The notes under the pieces were generated by a model that made no database searches, had not been told where the DNA came from, and worked only from the letters and a program-made list of their open reading frames with translations. From the IMG/VR virus record IMGVR_UViG_3300027668_000134, positions 1 through 20,783 of that record: 20,783 nt of DNA; one strand, 5' to 3'. Position numbers and translations under genes: made by a program. This stretch comes from a virus. This document shows positions 15,314 to 20,783 of the stretch, one piece after another (position 1 is the first letter of the stretch; each line of letters begins with the position of its first letter).

Positions 15314-17104
15314 TTGTTAATAATTAAGAACATAACAATAAGAAATTTTATGAGTGTGGGCAATGTGACCCAGGCTGTGAAATTAGACCAGGATGAACTG
15401 ACTTTAGTCCTAGGTAATAATATAGATTTAGGTGGTGATGGTTCTCGTAACGGAACTGGCAAGACCACTCTAATCAATGCGTTGTCATACGGACTATATG
15501 GCAAAGCACTTACAAATATTAAACAGAATAATCTAATCAACAAGACTAATGGCAAAGGCATGATGGTCACAGTTGATTTTGCATACAATGGAAATGAATA
15601 TCGTATTGAACGTGGTCGTTCTCCAAATGTATTTCATTTCTTAAGAGATGGTATGGAACTTGGTGAGAACAGTGTAGAGAACGCTGGTCAAGGTGAAATG
15701 CGAATGACCCAGTTTGAAGTAGAGAGTATCATTGGTCTTTCTCATGCAATGTTCAAACATATTGTTGCACTTAACACATACACTGAACCATTCTTGTCAT
15801 TACGTGCAAATGACCAAAGAGAGTTAATTGAAGAACTTCTAGGAATTACAGAACTATCTCGTAAAGCAGAAGTTCTAAAAGAGATTTCAAAGAATACAAA
15901 AGAACAAGTAAAAGAAGAAGAATACACACTAAAAGCAAAAGAAGATACAAATGCTCGTATTCTAAAAAGTATCAAAGACATTGAACGTAGACAAAGAGTT
16001 TGGACTACTAAACAAACAACTGATATAGAAGCATTAGAGTCCGCACTTAATTCTCTATCTCATATTGATATCAAAGGTGAACTTGAGCAACATGCACTGT
16101 TGGTAACTTACAATGAAAACTTGACTGCTAAAAACCAAGCAACAACTTGGATTAACAGTATTACATCAGACACAACAAAGCAATCAAACTTAATTGAACG
16201 ATTAAACAAAGAAATAGTATTGATTGAAGAACATAAGTGTCACTCGTGTGGTCAAGAAATTCATGATGAGAAACAAGAGGAAATTCTTCTAAGTAAGAAT
16301 ACACTAAAGAACGAAGCAGTAGAACAAGTATCTACAAACGATACTTCGTTAAAAGAACATAATACATTAGTTGAGAGTATTGGTAGCATAGGTGACAAGC
16401 CTGTTACGTTCTACCCTACATTATCTGATGCATACGAACATCAAAATTCTGTAGACAAACTAGTAGAACAGATTGAATCGAATAAGAATGTAGAAGACCC
16501 ATACGCAGAACAAATTGCTGACATGCGTGACAGTGCATTAGAAGATGTTGATTATGGTCATATGAATTCTTTAGTTTCATTACTTGAACACCAAGACTTC
16601 CTACTGAAACTACTAACTAACAAAGACAGTTTTATTCGTAAAAAGATTATAGACCAGAACTTAAGTTATTTAAATTCTCGTCTAGCACATTACTTAGATA
16701 AGTTAGGATTACCACATGATGTGATATTCCAGAGCGATTTAACAGTAGAAATTACTGAGTTAGGTCGTGATTTAGACTTCGATAACTTATCTAGGGGTGA
16801 AAGAAACCGACTTATATTAGGTTTAAGTTGGAGTTTCCGTGACATATTCGAGTCATTATACAGTACAATTAACGTGTTATTCGTAGATGAATTGATAGAT
16901 AGCGGAATGGATACCAATGGTGTCGAATCGTCACTTGCTATTCTTAAGAAGATGGCAAGAGATGGAAATAGAAGTGTATTTTTAATATCACACAAAGAAG
17001 AATTACAAGGACGGGTCGAAAGCGTTCTTAATGTAATAAAAGAAAATGGTTTCACAAGTTTTTCTCATGAAGAGGAAAGCGCCATATATAAAACACAGGA
17101 GTAA
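15314..17104 (+). CDS. gp46: Recombination nuclease subunit gp46 (SbcC/Rad50-type ATPase), TTG start
   Basis: This 596-residue SMC-like ATPase pairs with gp47. Visible motifs are Walker A GSRNGTGKTT (43-52), a zinc-hook CHSCG with Cys309 and Cys312 at the tip of the coiled coil, the signature LSRGE (492-496), Walker B VLFVDE (Asp525, Glu526) and the H-loop SHK (His560). Coiled-coil arms flank the hook (about 180-300 and 315-440). The extra NNIDLGGDG before the P-loop recalls marine T4-like gp46 proteins. T4 gp46 has 560 residues. The reading begins at TTG (15314), 6 bases after AGAGAGGT. The first ATG (15350) would remove the conserved first strand (LIIKNITIRNF), so TTG is the likely start. 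Expression may thus be tuned down, and the ribosome site is complementary to the loop of the small RNA at 19533-19741. Confidence 0.93.
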   Translation: MLIIKNITIRNFMSVGNVTQAVKLDQDELTLVLGNNIDLGGDGSRNGTGKTTLINALSYGLYGKALTNIKQNNLINKTNGKGMMVTVDFAYNGNEYRIERGRSPNVFHFLRDGMELGENSVENAGQGEMRMTQFEVESIIGLSHAMFKHIVALNTYTEPFLSLRANDQRELIEELLGITELSRKAEVLKEISKNTKEQVKEEEYTLKAKEDTNARILKSIKDIERRQRVWTTKQTTDIEALESALNSLSHIDIKGELEQHALLVTYNENLTAKNQATTWINSITSDTTKQSNLIERLNKEIVLIEEHKCHSCGQEIHDEKQEEILLSKNTLKNEAVEQVSTNDTSLKEHNTLVESIGSIGDKPVTFYPTLSDAYEHQNSVDKLVEQIESNKNVEDPYAEQIADMRDSALEDVDYGHMNSLVSLLEHQDFLLKLLTNKDSFIRKKIIDQNLSYLNSRLAHYLDKLGLPHDVIFQSDLTVEITELGRDLDFDNLSRGERNRLILGLSWSFRDIFESLYSTINVLFVDELIDSGMDTNGVESSLAILKKMARDGNRSVFLISHKEELQGRVESVLNVIKENGFTSFSHEEESAIYKTQE

Positions 17105-17107
17105 CAT

Positions 17108-17284
17108 ATGAGTACTAACGCAGAAATTATGGAAGCAATTGAAACATACCAGGCAGAAAATGCTAAGTTTGAAGAAAAAGGTGTAAAAGCCTCAGCGGCT
17201 CGTGCCAGAAAAGCACTAGGCGATATCGGAAAACTTACAAAGGTACGTAGAGCAGAAATCCAAGATAAAAAGAACAATATGTAA
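17108..17284 (+). CDS. Small basic conserved phage protein (histone-H1-like motif)
   Basis: This 58-residue protein starts at ATG 17108, 3 bp after the gp46 stop, and ends at TAA 17282-17284. It has an acidic N-terminal helix (EIMEAIETYQAENAKFEEKG). A Lys/Arg/Ala-rich second half follows (KASAARARKALGDIGKL, then KVRRAEIQDKK), like the small Hc1-type basic helices seen in other marine T4-like phages. It is probably a helical hairpin that could bind DNA or a DNA-processing protein. Its position right after gp46 fits a role in DNA metabolism. No enzymatic motif was seen. Confidence 0.75.
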   Translation: MSTNAEIMEAIETYQAENAKFEEKGVKASAARARKALGDIGKLTKVRRAEIQDKKNNM

Positions 17285-17293
17285 GTAATCAGT

Positions 17294-17878
17294 ATGGAAG
17301 AATATATCCCAAAGTTCTTAGATATGATGTACGATGAAGAGATTGCAAAACATCTCACTATCGAAGAAGTGCGGGATGCATTCCATACAAATCAGATTGA
17401 AAGTAAAAAACAAGCAAGCCTAGCCTTTGATGCCATAAGTGATAATACCAATAGAGTATTATACATCGGCTCATGGCTAGGCTTTCTTACTCGTGCAATG
17501 ATTGAAAAATATCCTAATATAGATTTCTATGAAATTGACATGGACACAAGATGCAAAGCCATTAGTGGTAGATTTAATTATATGTTCAGAAACTATCTTG
17601 GACATGAAACTATAGATATTGATGATTTCAAAAGAATTAACGGGTTTGATACTATTATCAATCTTAGTTGCGAACACATGTCAAAAGATTGGTTCGATAG
17701 AATTAGACCAGGCAAAAAACTTGTTATACAAAGCAATAATCTAGTAATCGATGACCATATAAACAATTGTAAATCACTAGATGATTTCAAAAGCAAATAT
17801 CCTCTCAGTGAGATACACTACGAAAACACATTAGAACTTAACGTATTCAATAGATTTACTTTAGCAGGTGTAAAATGA
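17294..17878 (+). CDS. Class I methyltransferase-like protein (putative)
   Basis: This 194-residue protein has a Rossmann-like core. VLYIGSWLGFLTRAM (55-69) matches a class I methyltransferase motif I, in which the usual DxGxG is IGSWLG. The next strand IDFYEID (76-82) ends in acidic residues where S-adenosylmethionine ribose would be held, and DTIINLSCEHM (119-129) resembles motif IV. A 50-residue helical N-terminus precedes the core. It opens a three-gene set with the ATP-grasp-like and oxygenase-like genes; its stop overlaps the next start (ATGA). The substrate is not evident. No clear ribosome site precedes the ATG at 17294, so translation may depend on the gene before it. Confidence 0.6.
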   Translation: MEEYIPKFLDMMYDEEIAKHLTIEEVRDAFHTNQIESKKQASLAFDAISDNTNRVLYIGSWLGFLTRAMIEKYPNIDFYEIDMDTRCKAISGRFNYMFRNYLGHETIDIDDFKRINGFDTIINLSCEHMSKDWFDRIRPGKKLVIQSNNLVIDDHINNCKSLDDFKSKYPLSEIHYENTLELNVFNRFTLAGVK

Positions 17879-18936
17879 AATTCACAGATGGCGTAGATAA
17901 AAGTCTATTACCCAAAAATATACTTATATTGAATGGTCGTAAAAAATGGGAAACTCTAGTAGAGTTTTGCTTACAGTATGATATTAATTTTAAGATGTTT
18001 GAAGTCGAGGCTGGTGATAAGTTTAATGTAAGTGAAAAATTAAAACCTTATATCACATTTCTTCTGCCAGACCAATATTATAATCCACAATATTACATAG
18101 ACACTTTAGATTTTGAACCTGAATACATTTTAAATTGCAGAGATGATTTCTCGGGCACTACTTTAGAATATGAACTTTCTATACACTATGATTCTAAAAC
18201 ACGATTTGATGAACGGGCTTTAAATTTCTTTACATCAAAGAAAGAACAAGACAGAGTGTGCAAGTTAATGAACATACCTACCTTAGGCGAGGGAAGCATT
18301 GATGATAAAATCATAGTAAAACTAGACAAGGGATATGGTGGCGGGACCAATTATAAAGTCGTTGATAAAAAAGATTACATACCAAAAGAAAATGATTTTA
18401 CACAGAGATACATAGATTACGAATGTACCATAATGCAACATGTGTTAATTGATAATGATGGTGAGTACCACATATACAATTATAGTATGGGCAAATTTGG
18501 AGATGACAATGTAGTGAGTAATAACATTGCGTATCTATATCTATATCCTTGGGTAGACTTTGCAGAAGAAGATATTGCTATCGTAGAAGAATTTTATAGA
18601 AAGTTGAAAAACCACATAACTGTTAAAAACAGAATTTTACTTGTTGAATTTTCTAAAGAAAGAAAAACTGGTAAATTACATTTCCAAGAATTAAATTCTA
18701 GACCTTCTGGAGAATTTGAATTAGGCACCTTCGATTGGAATATTGGCAAGTTCAACACATTAGTAGATTTGTTCACAAACAATGTAGAAGATGAAATAGA
18801 TTACTATCAACAACGTTTAGAAATATATTTCGATAATGTCTTCAATAATGAATTATTTGGATGGGGCACATATGATGGATTAAAAATAGAAAATCTCCCA
18901 TATTCACGAAAAATAAAAACATGGAACACAAAGTAA
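17875..18936 (+). CDS. ATP-grasp-like carboxylate ligase (putative)
   Basis: This 353-residue protein has the order of an ATP-grasp enzyme. An N-terminal domain holds an ILILNGRKKW strand. FTSKKEQDRVCKLMNIPT (119-136) resembles the helix before the central domain. KIIVKLDKGYGGGTNYKVV (145-163) provides the ATP-binding Lys149 and the flexible Gly loop. LLVEFSKERKTGKLHFQELN (255-274) followed by SRPSGE includes Glu272, Asn274 and Arg276, which would bind Mg-ATP. Such enzymes activate a carboxylate as acyl phosphate and join it to an amine or thiol. The partner is unknown. The gene overlaps the methyltransferase-like gene by 4 bases and is 1 bp from the oxygenase-like gene, so the three are probably translated together. 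Confidence 0.7.
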   Translation: MKFTDGVDKSLLPKNILILNGRKKWETLVEFCLQYDINFKMFEVEAGDKFNVSEKLKPYITFLLPDQYYNPQYYIDTLDFEPEYILNCRDDFSGTTLEYELSIHYDSKTRFDERALNFFTSKKEQDRVCKLMNIPTLGEGSIDDKIIVKLDKGYGGGTNYKVVDKKDYIPKENDFTQRYIDYECTIMQHVLIDNDGEYHIYNYSMGKFGDDNVVSNNIAYLYLYPWVDFAEEDIAIVEEFYRKLKNHITVKNRILLVEFSKERKTGKLHFQELNSRPSGEFELGTFDWNIGKFNTLVDLFTNNVEDEIDYYQQRLEIYFDNVFNNELFGWGTYDGLKIENLPYSRKIKTWNTK

Positions 18937-18937
18937 A

Positions 18938-19483
18938 ATGGACACAAGCGACTTTGTAATAGAACTTCCACAAATAGAATTTAATCCTAATGACTTCTTA
19001 AGTTTCATAGACAACTATGAATTCAAAAACTACGTGAGTTCATATGGAAACAAGACACCACAAGATGTATGTTACGATAAGAAACTATTAGAAGAAGATA
19101 TAATACGACACTATCTTAATATCTTTAAAGACTTCAATATAAGTTTTGATTACATTGATGCTTCTAAAGGCACAGGATTTGCTGGTTGGCAGTTAGTTGC
19201 TGGTGATTTTAGAAATCAAGGACTAGCACGACACATCGATACCTATCGACCAACGTGTATAACGTTTCCACTTACATTCCCACAATCAATAGACTTCCAC
19301 GAAACAGATGAAACTGAAGATATATTGTTCACATATCAGTATCCTTCGTCTATTGTGATACTAAACTCGGGTACTAAATCACATTCAGTTAGCCCAACAA
19401 CCGATACCAGACTGCAATTCCAGTTCGATTGCTACAATTCTTGGGAAGAAGTGAACGAATTAGTTAAATTATTATATAAATAA
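18938..19483 (+). CDS. 2-oxoglutarate/Fe(II)-dependent oxygenase-like protein (putative)
   Basis: This 181-residue protein has a cupin-like second half. The metal-binding pattern is His99-x-Asp101 in ARHIDTYRP and His149 in TKSHSV, with Arg158 in TRLQFQF positioned to bind 2-oxoglutarate. The strands between them (CITFPLTFPQ, SSIVILNSG) fit the double-stranded beta helix. Family members hydroxylate proteins, nucleobases or small molecules, and they are frequent in marine phages. It is the last gene of the plus-strand operon, 1 bp after the ATP-grasp-like gene. It is followed by the promoter of a separate small RNA. The substrate is unknown. Confidence 0.68.
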   Translation: MDTSDFVIELPQIEFNPNDFLSFIDNYEFKNYVSSYGNKTPQDVCYDKKLLEEDIIRHYLNIFKDFNISFDYIDASKGTGFAGWQLVAGDFRNQGLARHIDTYRPTCITFPLTFPQSIDFHETDETEDILFTYQYPSSIVILNSGTKSHSVSPTTDTRLQFQFDCYNSWEEVNELVKLLYK

Positions 19484-19497
19484 AACTGTAAAAAGGG

Positions 19498-19526
19498 TTG
19501 ACATTGTGTTATAGTTATGTTATTAT
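19498..19526 (+). promoter_or_regulatory. Sigma70-type promoter of the small RNA
   Basis: TTGACA (19498-19503), a 17-bp spacer and TATTAT (19521-19526) with TG one base upstream give the same extended -10 design as the clpP and gp55 promoters. The -35, spacer and -10 match the clpP promoter exactly. The predicted start is near 19533. No gene with a ribosome site follows within 200 bases. Confidence 0.8.
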
Positions 19527-19532
19527 TAATGA

Positions 19533-19741
19533 ATCAACGAGTGTCTATGTCTCCTCTAAACCTCTCTCATCGACATTGGTACTTGTTGTAGACTCTACTT
19601 AGTAGAGTTAACACTTTAGAATTGAATAATCTTTCAATTTCAAAGTAAGATGGGTCAGACCTTAACGTACCATCCATAAAAAAGAACAAAAAGGGGTAAG
19701 GCGGAAAACCTGGTGTCATTAATTGATACTGGGTTTTTCTT
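19533..19741 (+). ncRNA. Candidate stand-alone phage small RNA with anti-Shine-Dalgarno-like loop
   Basis: About 205 bases lie between a strong promoter and an intrinsic terminator, with no convincing gene. Predicted helices are as follows. Outer helix CAACGAGT (19535-19542) pairs with ACTTGTTG (19581-19588, one G-U). An inner helix ATGTC (19547-19551) pairs with GACAT (19572-19576) and closes a 20-base C/U-rich loop (19552-19571) holding TCCTCT and ACCTCTCTC. A hairpin ACTCTAC/GTAGAGT spans 19592-19608. Another, AATTGAA/TTCAATT, spans 19620-19639. The terminator hairpin is at the end. The loop could pair with purine-rich ribosome sites, in the manner of C-rich regulatory RNAs in other bacteria. 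The only ATG reading inside (14 codons at 19547) has no ribosome site. It could alternatively be a long attenuated leader of the membrane protein gene that starts 42 bases after the terminator. Confidence 0.65.
19705..19741 (+). terminator. Rho-independent terminator of the small RNA
   Basis: AACCTGGTGTC (19707-19717) pairs with GATACTGGGTT (19725-19735) over 11 base pairs including three G-U pairs, with loop ATTAATT. The flanking AA and TT extend the stem. A run TTTTTCTTT follows directly. The G-U pairs favour formation in RNA of the plus strand. Confidence 0.8.
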
Positions 19742-19782
19742 TACCTAAATATACCAATACTATTGAGAGAAATCACATAAAA

Positions 19783-20028
19783 ATGAATTACATTGAAAAG
19801 ATGAAATGGATTGGAACGGGCATGTTTGTCTGTGCAGGCGTATTGATATCTATCAATATTCCAGAGTCTAAGTGGGCGTTTCCAATATTTGCAACGGGAC
19901 ACATCATAGCAATCTATGTATTTGCCACGCTGAAAGACAGGCCATTGCTTGTTCAGAATATGTTTTTCTTGTGTATTGACATGATAGGAATCTATCAGTG
20001 GTTGTTAAAACCTATATTTTTTGGTTAA
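19783..20028 (+). CDS. Small integral membrane protein of unknown function
   Basis: From ATG 19783 this is an 81-residue protein with about three hydrophobic spans: IGTGMFVCAGVLISI (10-24), AFPIFATGHIIAIYVFA (32-48) and QNMFFLCIDMIGIYQWLL (58-75), joined by short loops (ESK, KDRPLL). I start at 19783 because an in-frame start at 19723 lies inside the terminator hairpin, and GAGAGA (19765-19770) gives a weak ribosome site. Small three-span proteins of this kind recur in marine T4-like phages, but I know no function. Its last 17 bases overlap the convergent endonuclease gene. Confidence 0.65.
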   Translation: MNYIEKMKWIGTGMFVCAGVLISINIPESKWAFPIFATGHIIAIYVFATLKDRPLLVQNMFFLCIDMIGIYQWLLKPIFFG

Positions 20029-20449
20029 CACTACTAAGATACTCTTTAAGAATATTTGAACTTCCTACTCGTACATTAATAATGCCATTGTAGTAATCAT
20101 CTGTTTCAAGTACTCTACGGTCAAATTGTTCTTTGGCTTCTACATAACTTAATGCACCACGACTCGGGCAATAGTGTAAAATCTCACGTGTAAAATTCTC
20201 TGGACCATATTTTTTTACATCAGCATTCAAATGGTCAGACGAACCCCAATAGGTTCTCCAATCACTTTCTTTAAATCCACGCCTTTTGTTCTTTCTTCCT
20301 TTAAGAGGTGGTTTAGTAGTCTTAAATCTTGCTAACTTCTTACCTACGTATTTGCGATTATTCACAAGATTCGTAATTAGATACACAAATCCCTCAACAT
20401 TCTCAGGTAAATCATTTACAACTTTATTATTATATGTCCAATTACTCAT
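20012..20449 (-). CDS. GIY-YIG-family endonuclease (putative homing endonuclease)
   Basis: This 145-residue protein has the GIY-YIG core. FVYLITN (21-27) and KYVGKK (33-38) supply the two Tyr motifs, a basic loop follows (43-60), then SDWRTYWGSS (62-71), and Glu104 in SYVEAKEQ is the likely metal ligand. A C-terminal tail rich in NVRVGSSN is short, with no clear DNA-recognition module, as in the small free-standing GIY-YIG proteins of T4-like phages. Such genes cut phage DNA and spread into lineages lacking them. It is the only minus-strand gene on the right and converges on the membrane protein gene. A leader of about 90 bases follows a weak late-promoter-like motif at 20538-20546. Confidence 0.88.
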   Translation of the reverse strand: MSNWTYNNKVVNDLPENVEGFVYLITNLVNNRKYVGKKLARFKTTKPPLKGRKNKRRGFKESDWRTYWGSSDHLNADVKKYGPENFTREILHYCPSRGALSYVEAKEQFDRRVLETDDYYNGIINVRVGSSNILKEYLSSVNQKI

Positions 20450-20474
20450 TATTATCTCATTGTTTATATCTTAA

Positions 20475-20490
20475 TAGGTCTAAAGACCTA
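20475..20490 (-). promoter_or_regulatory. Hairpin in the leader of the endonuclease gene
   Basis: TAGGTC (20475-20480) and GACCTA (20485-20490) form a 6-bp stem around a 4-base loop, about 25 bases upstream of the endonuclease ATG. There is no T run, so it is not a terminator. It could affect translation or mRNA stability, but it leaves the ribosome site free. Confidence 0.35.
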
Positions 20491-20537
20491 ATATCTTCAG
20501 AAATTTCTTTTCGTTTCACTCAAAGAACATTTCATTG

Positions 20538-20546
20538 ATATTTATT
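20538..20546 (-). promoter_or_regulatory. Weak candidate late promoter of the endonuclease gene
   Basis: The minus strand carries AATAAATAT, 7 of 8 matches to TATAAATA, about 90 bases upstream of the endonuclease ATG. Its flanks differ from the GATAAATAC found before the tail operons, and the surrounding DNA is very AT-rich, so a chance match is quite possible. Confidence 0.3.
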
Positions 20547-20596
20547 TCTTCCATATAATTATATATCTATATTATAAACTGCTTGATAGTTTGGAA

Positions 20597-20774
20597 GACA
20601 CAATTGCCCATCCGCTGGAGCAATTGCTAAAAAACTTGATAAGTTCATCAGATTCCATGTCTAAGTTAGCCACTAGTAATGGCGAGGTCGGTTGACGATT
20701 CCCTCTTAACTTAGTATTGCGTCTTGCGACTCAACGGCACCTTGATTAATCCACATAGAATAAAATTTAATCAA
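20597..20774 (-). other. Gene-free stretch with a dense RNA-like fold (candidate structured RNA)
   Basis: No credible gene is present from 20450 to the right edge (longest reading 28 codons without a ribosome site). Five helices pack into 180 bases. (1) CAATTGC (20601-20607)/GCAATTG (20620-20626), extended by CCA/TGG. (2) AACTT/AAGTT at 20633-20645. (3) CTAAGTTA (20661-20668)/TAACTTAG (20707-20714), enclosing two hairpins, GCCA/TGGC (20669-20683) and GAGG..CCTC (20684-20705), as a three-way junction with one unpaired base. (4) On the minus strand only, GTC-GCAA-GAC, a GNRA tetraloop (20721-20730). (5) TTGATTAA/TTAATCAA (20742-20774). The GNRA loop makes the minus strand slightly more likely. 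The element may extend past the window. I could not match it to a known RNA family, tRNA or intron. Confidence 0.45.
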
Positions 20775-20783
20775 AGTCGATAG

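Noticed and set aside
17108-17284. 58-residue gene as a peptide precursor modified by the ATP-grasp-like enzyme
   Set aside because: The position is tempting, but the protein is an evenly charged helical type with no leader/core split and no Thr/Ser/Asp/Glu-rich core, and it resembles small basic phage proteins.
19475-19482. Perfect TATAAATA on the plus strand
   Set aside because: It overlaps the last codons and stop of the oxygenase gene (TAT AAA TAA), and its flanks do not match the GATAAATAC motif. The downstream unit already has a better sigma70-type promoter.
19547-19591. 14-codon reading frame inside the small RNA
   Set aside because: There is no ribosome site in the roughly 14-base leader, and the bases are better explained by the helix and loop they form.
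20655-20714. tRNA-like element
   Set aside because: The 8-bp closing helix encloses only two arms over 54 bases, and there is no TTC loop, anticodon arm or CCA-compatible end.
20012-20783. Group I intron carrying the GIY-YIG gene
   Set aside because: No P7/P3-type core motifs were recognised, the gene's 3' end overlaps another coding gene, and no split exon is visible. It is treated as a free-standing endonuclease.

Overview
The window looks like a piece of a T4-like (myovirus-type) bacteriophage genome, probably a marine one. It is AT-rich. It carries baseplate genes (gp6, gp25, gp53, a gp48-like tail-tube cap, a hub and the gp5 spike), the late sigma factor gp55 and the gp46/gp47 recombination nuclease. 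Several of these have the extended or reshaped architecture I associate with marine T4-like phages (cyanophage or pelagiphage types). The host cannot be read from the sequence. The sigma70-type promoters are consistent with many bacteria, and the low GC would fit a host such as SAR11, but that is inference.

Region 1 (1-4634, minus strand) holds gp25 followed by a very large gp6 that runs off the left edge. A late-promoter-like GATAAATAC lies just upstream of gp25. Region 2 (4772-5362, plus strand) is a lone clpP protease gene with its own strong extended -10 promoter, set between two blocks of minus-strand baseplate genes. Region 3 (5359-12683, minus strand) is a tightly packed tail operon, read as gp48-like cap, gp53, a 1518-residue hub protein, the gp5 spike, and a separate lysozyme-fold protein that appears to lack the catalytic Glu. 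A second GATAAATAC precedes it.

Region 4 (12837-19483, plus strand) starts at a TTGACA/TATAAT promoter. It is a continuous, mostly overlapping operon: gp55, gp47, a short-chain dehydrogenase, gp46 (TTG start), a 58-residue basic protein, a methyltransferase-like protein, an ATP-grasp-like ligase and a 2OG-Fe(II)-oxygenase-like protein. The first part serves late-transcription switching and recombination-dependent replication. The last three genes look like a small metabolic or modification cassette of unknown substrate.

Region 5 (19484-20783) contains an apparent stand-alone small RNA gene of about 200 nt, with its own promoter, a C/U-rich loop and an intrinsic terminator. It is followed by a small membrane protein, a convergent GIY-YIG endonuclease, and about 330 bp without genes. 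The last 190 bp of that stretch fold into a compact multi-helix structure, a second RNA candidate that may continue beyond the window.

The regulatory picture is coherent. Three plus-strand units (clpP, the gp55 operon and the small RNA) share the design TTGACA, 17-18 bp spacer, TGTTATNAT, expected to be read by host sigma70 early in infection. The two minus-strand tail operons share GATAAATAC, expected to be read by gp55-programmed polymerase late. The best candidates for something undescribed are the small RNA with its anti-Shine-Dalgarno-like loop, the methyltransferase/ATP-grasp/oxygenase cassette, and the structured RNA at the right edge.
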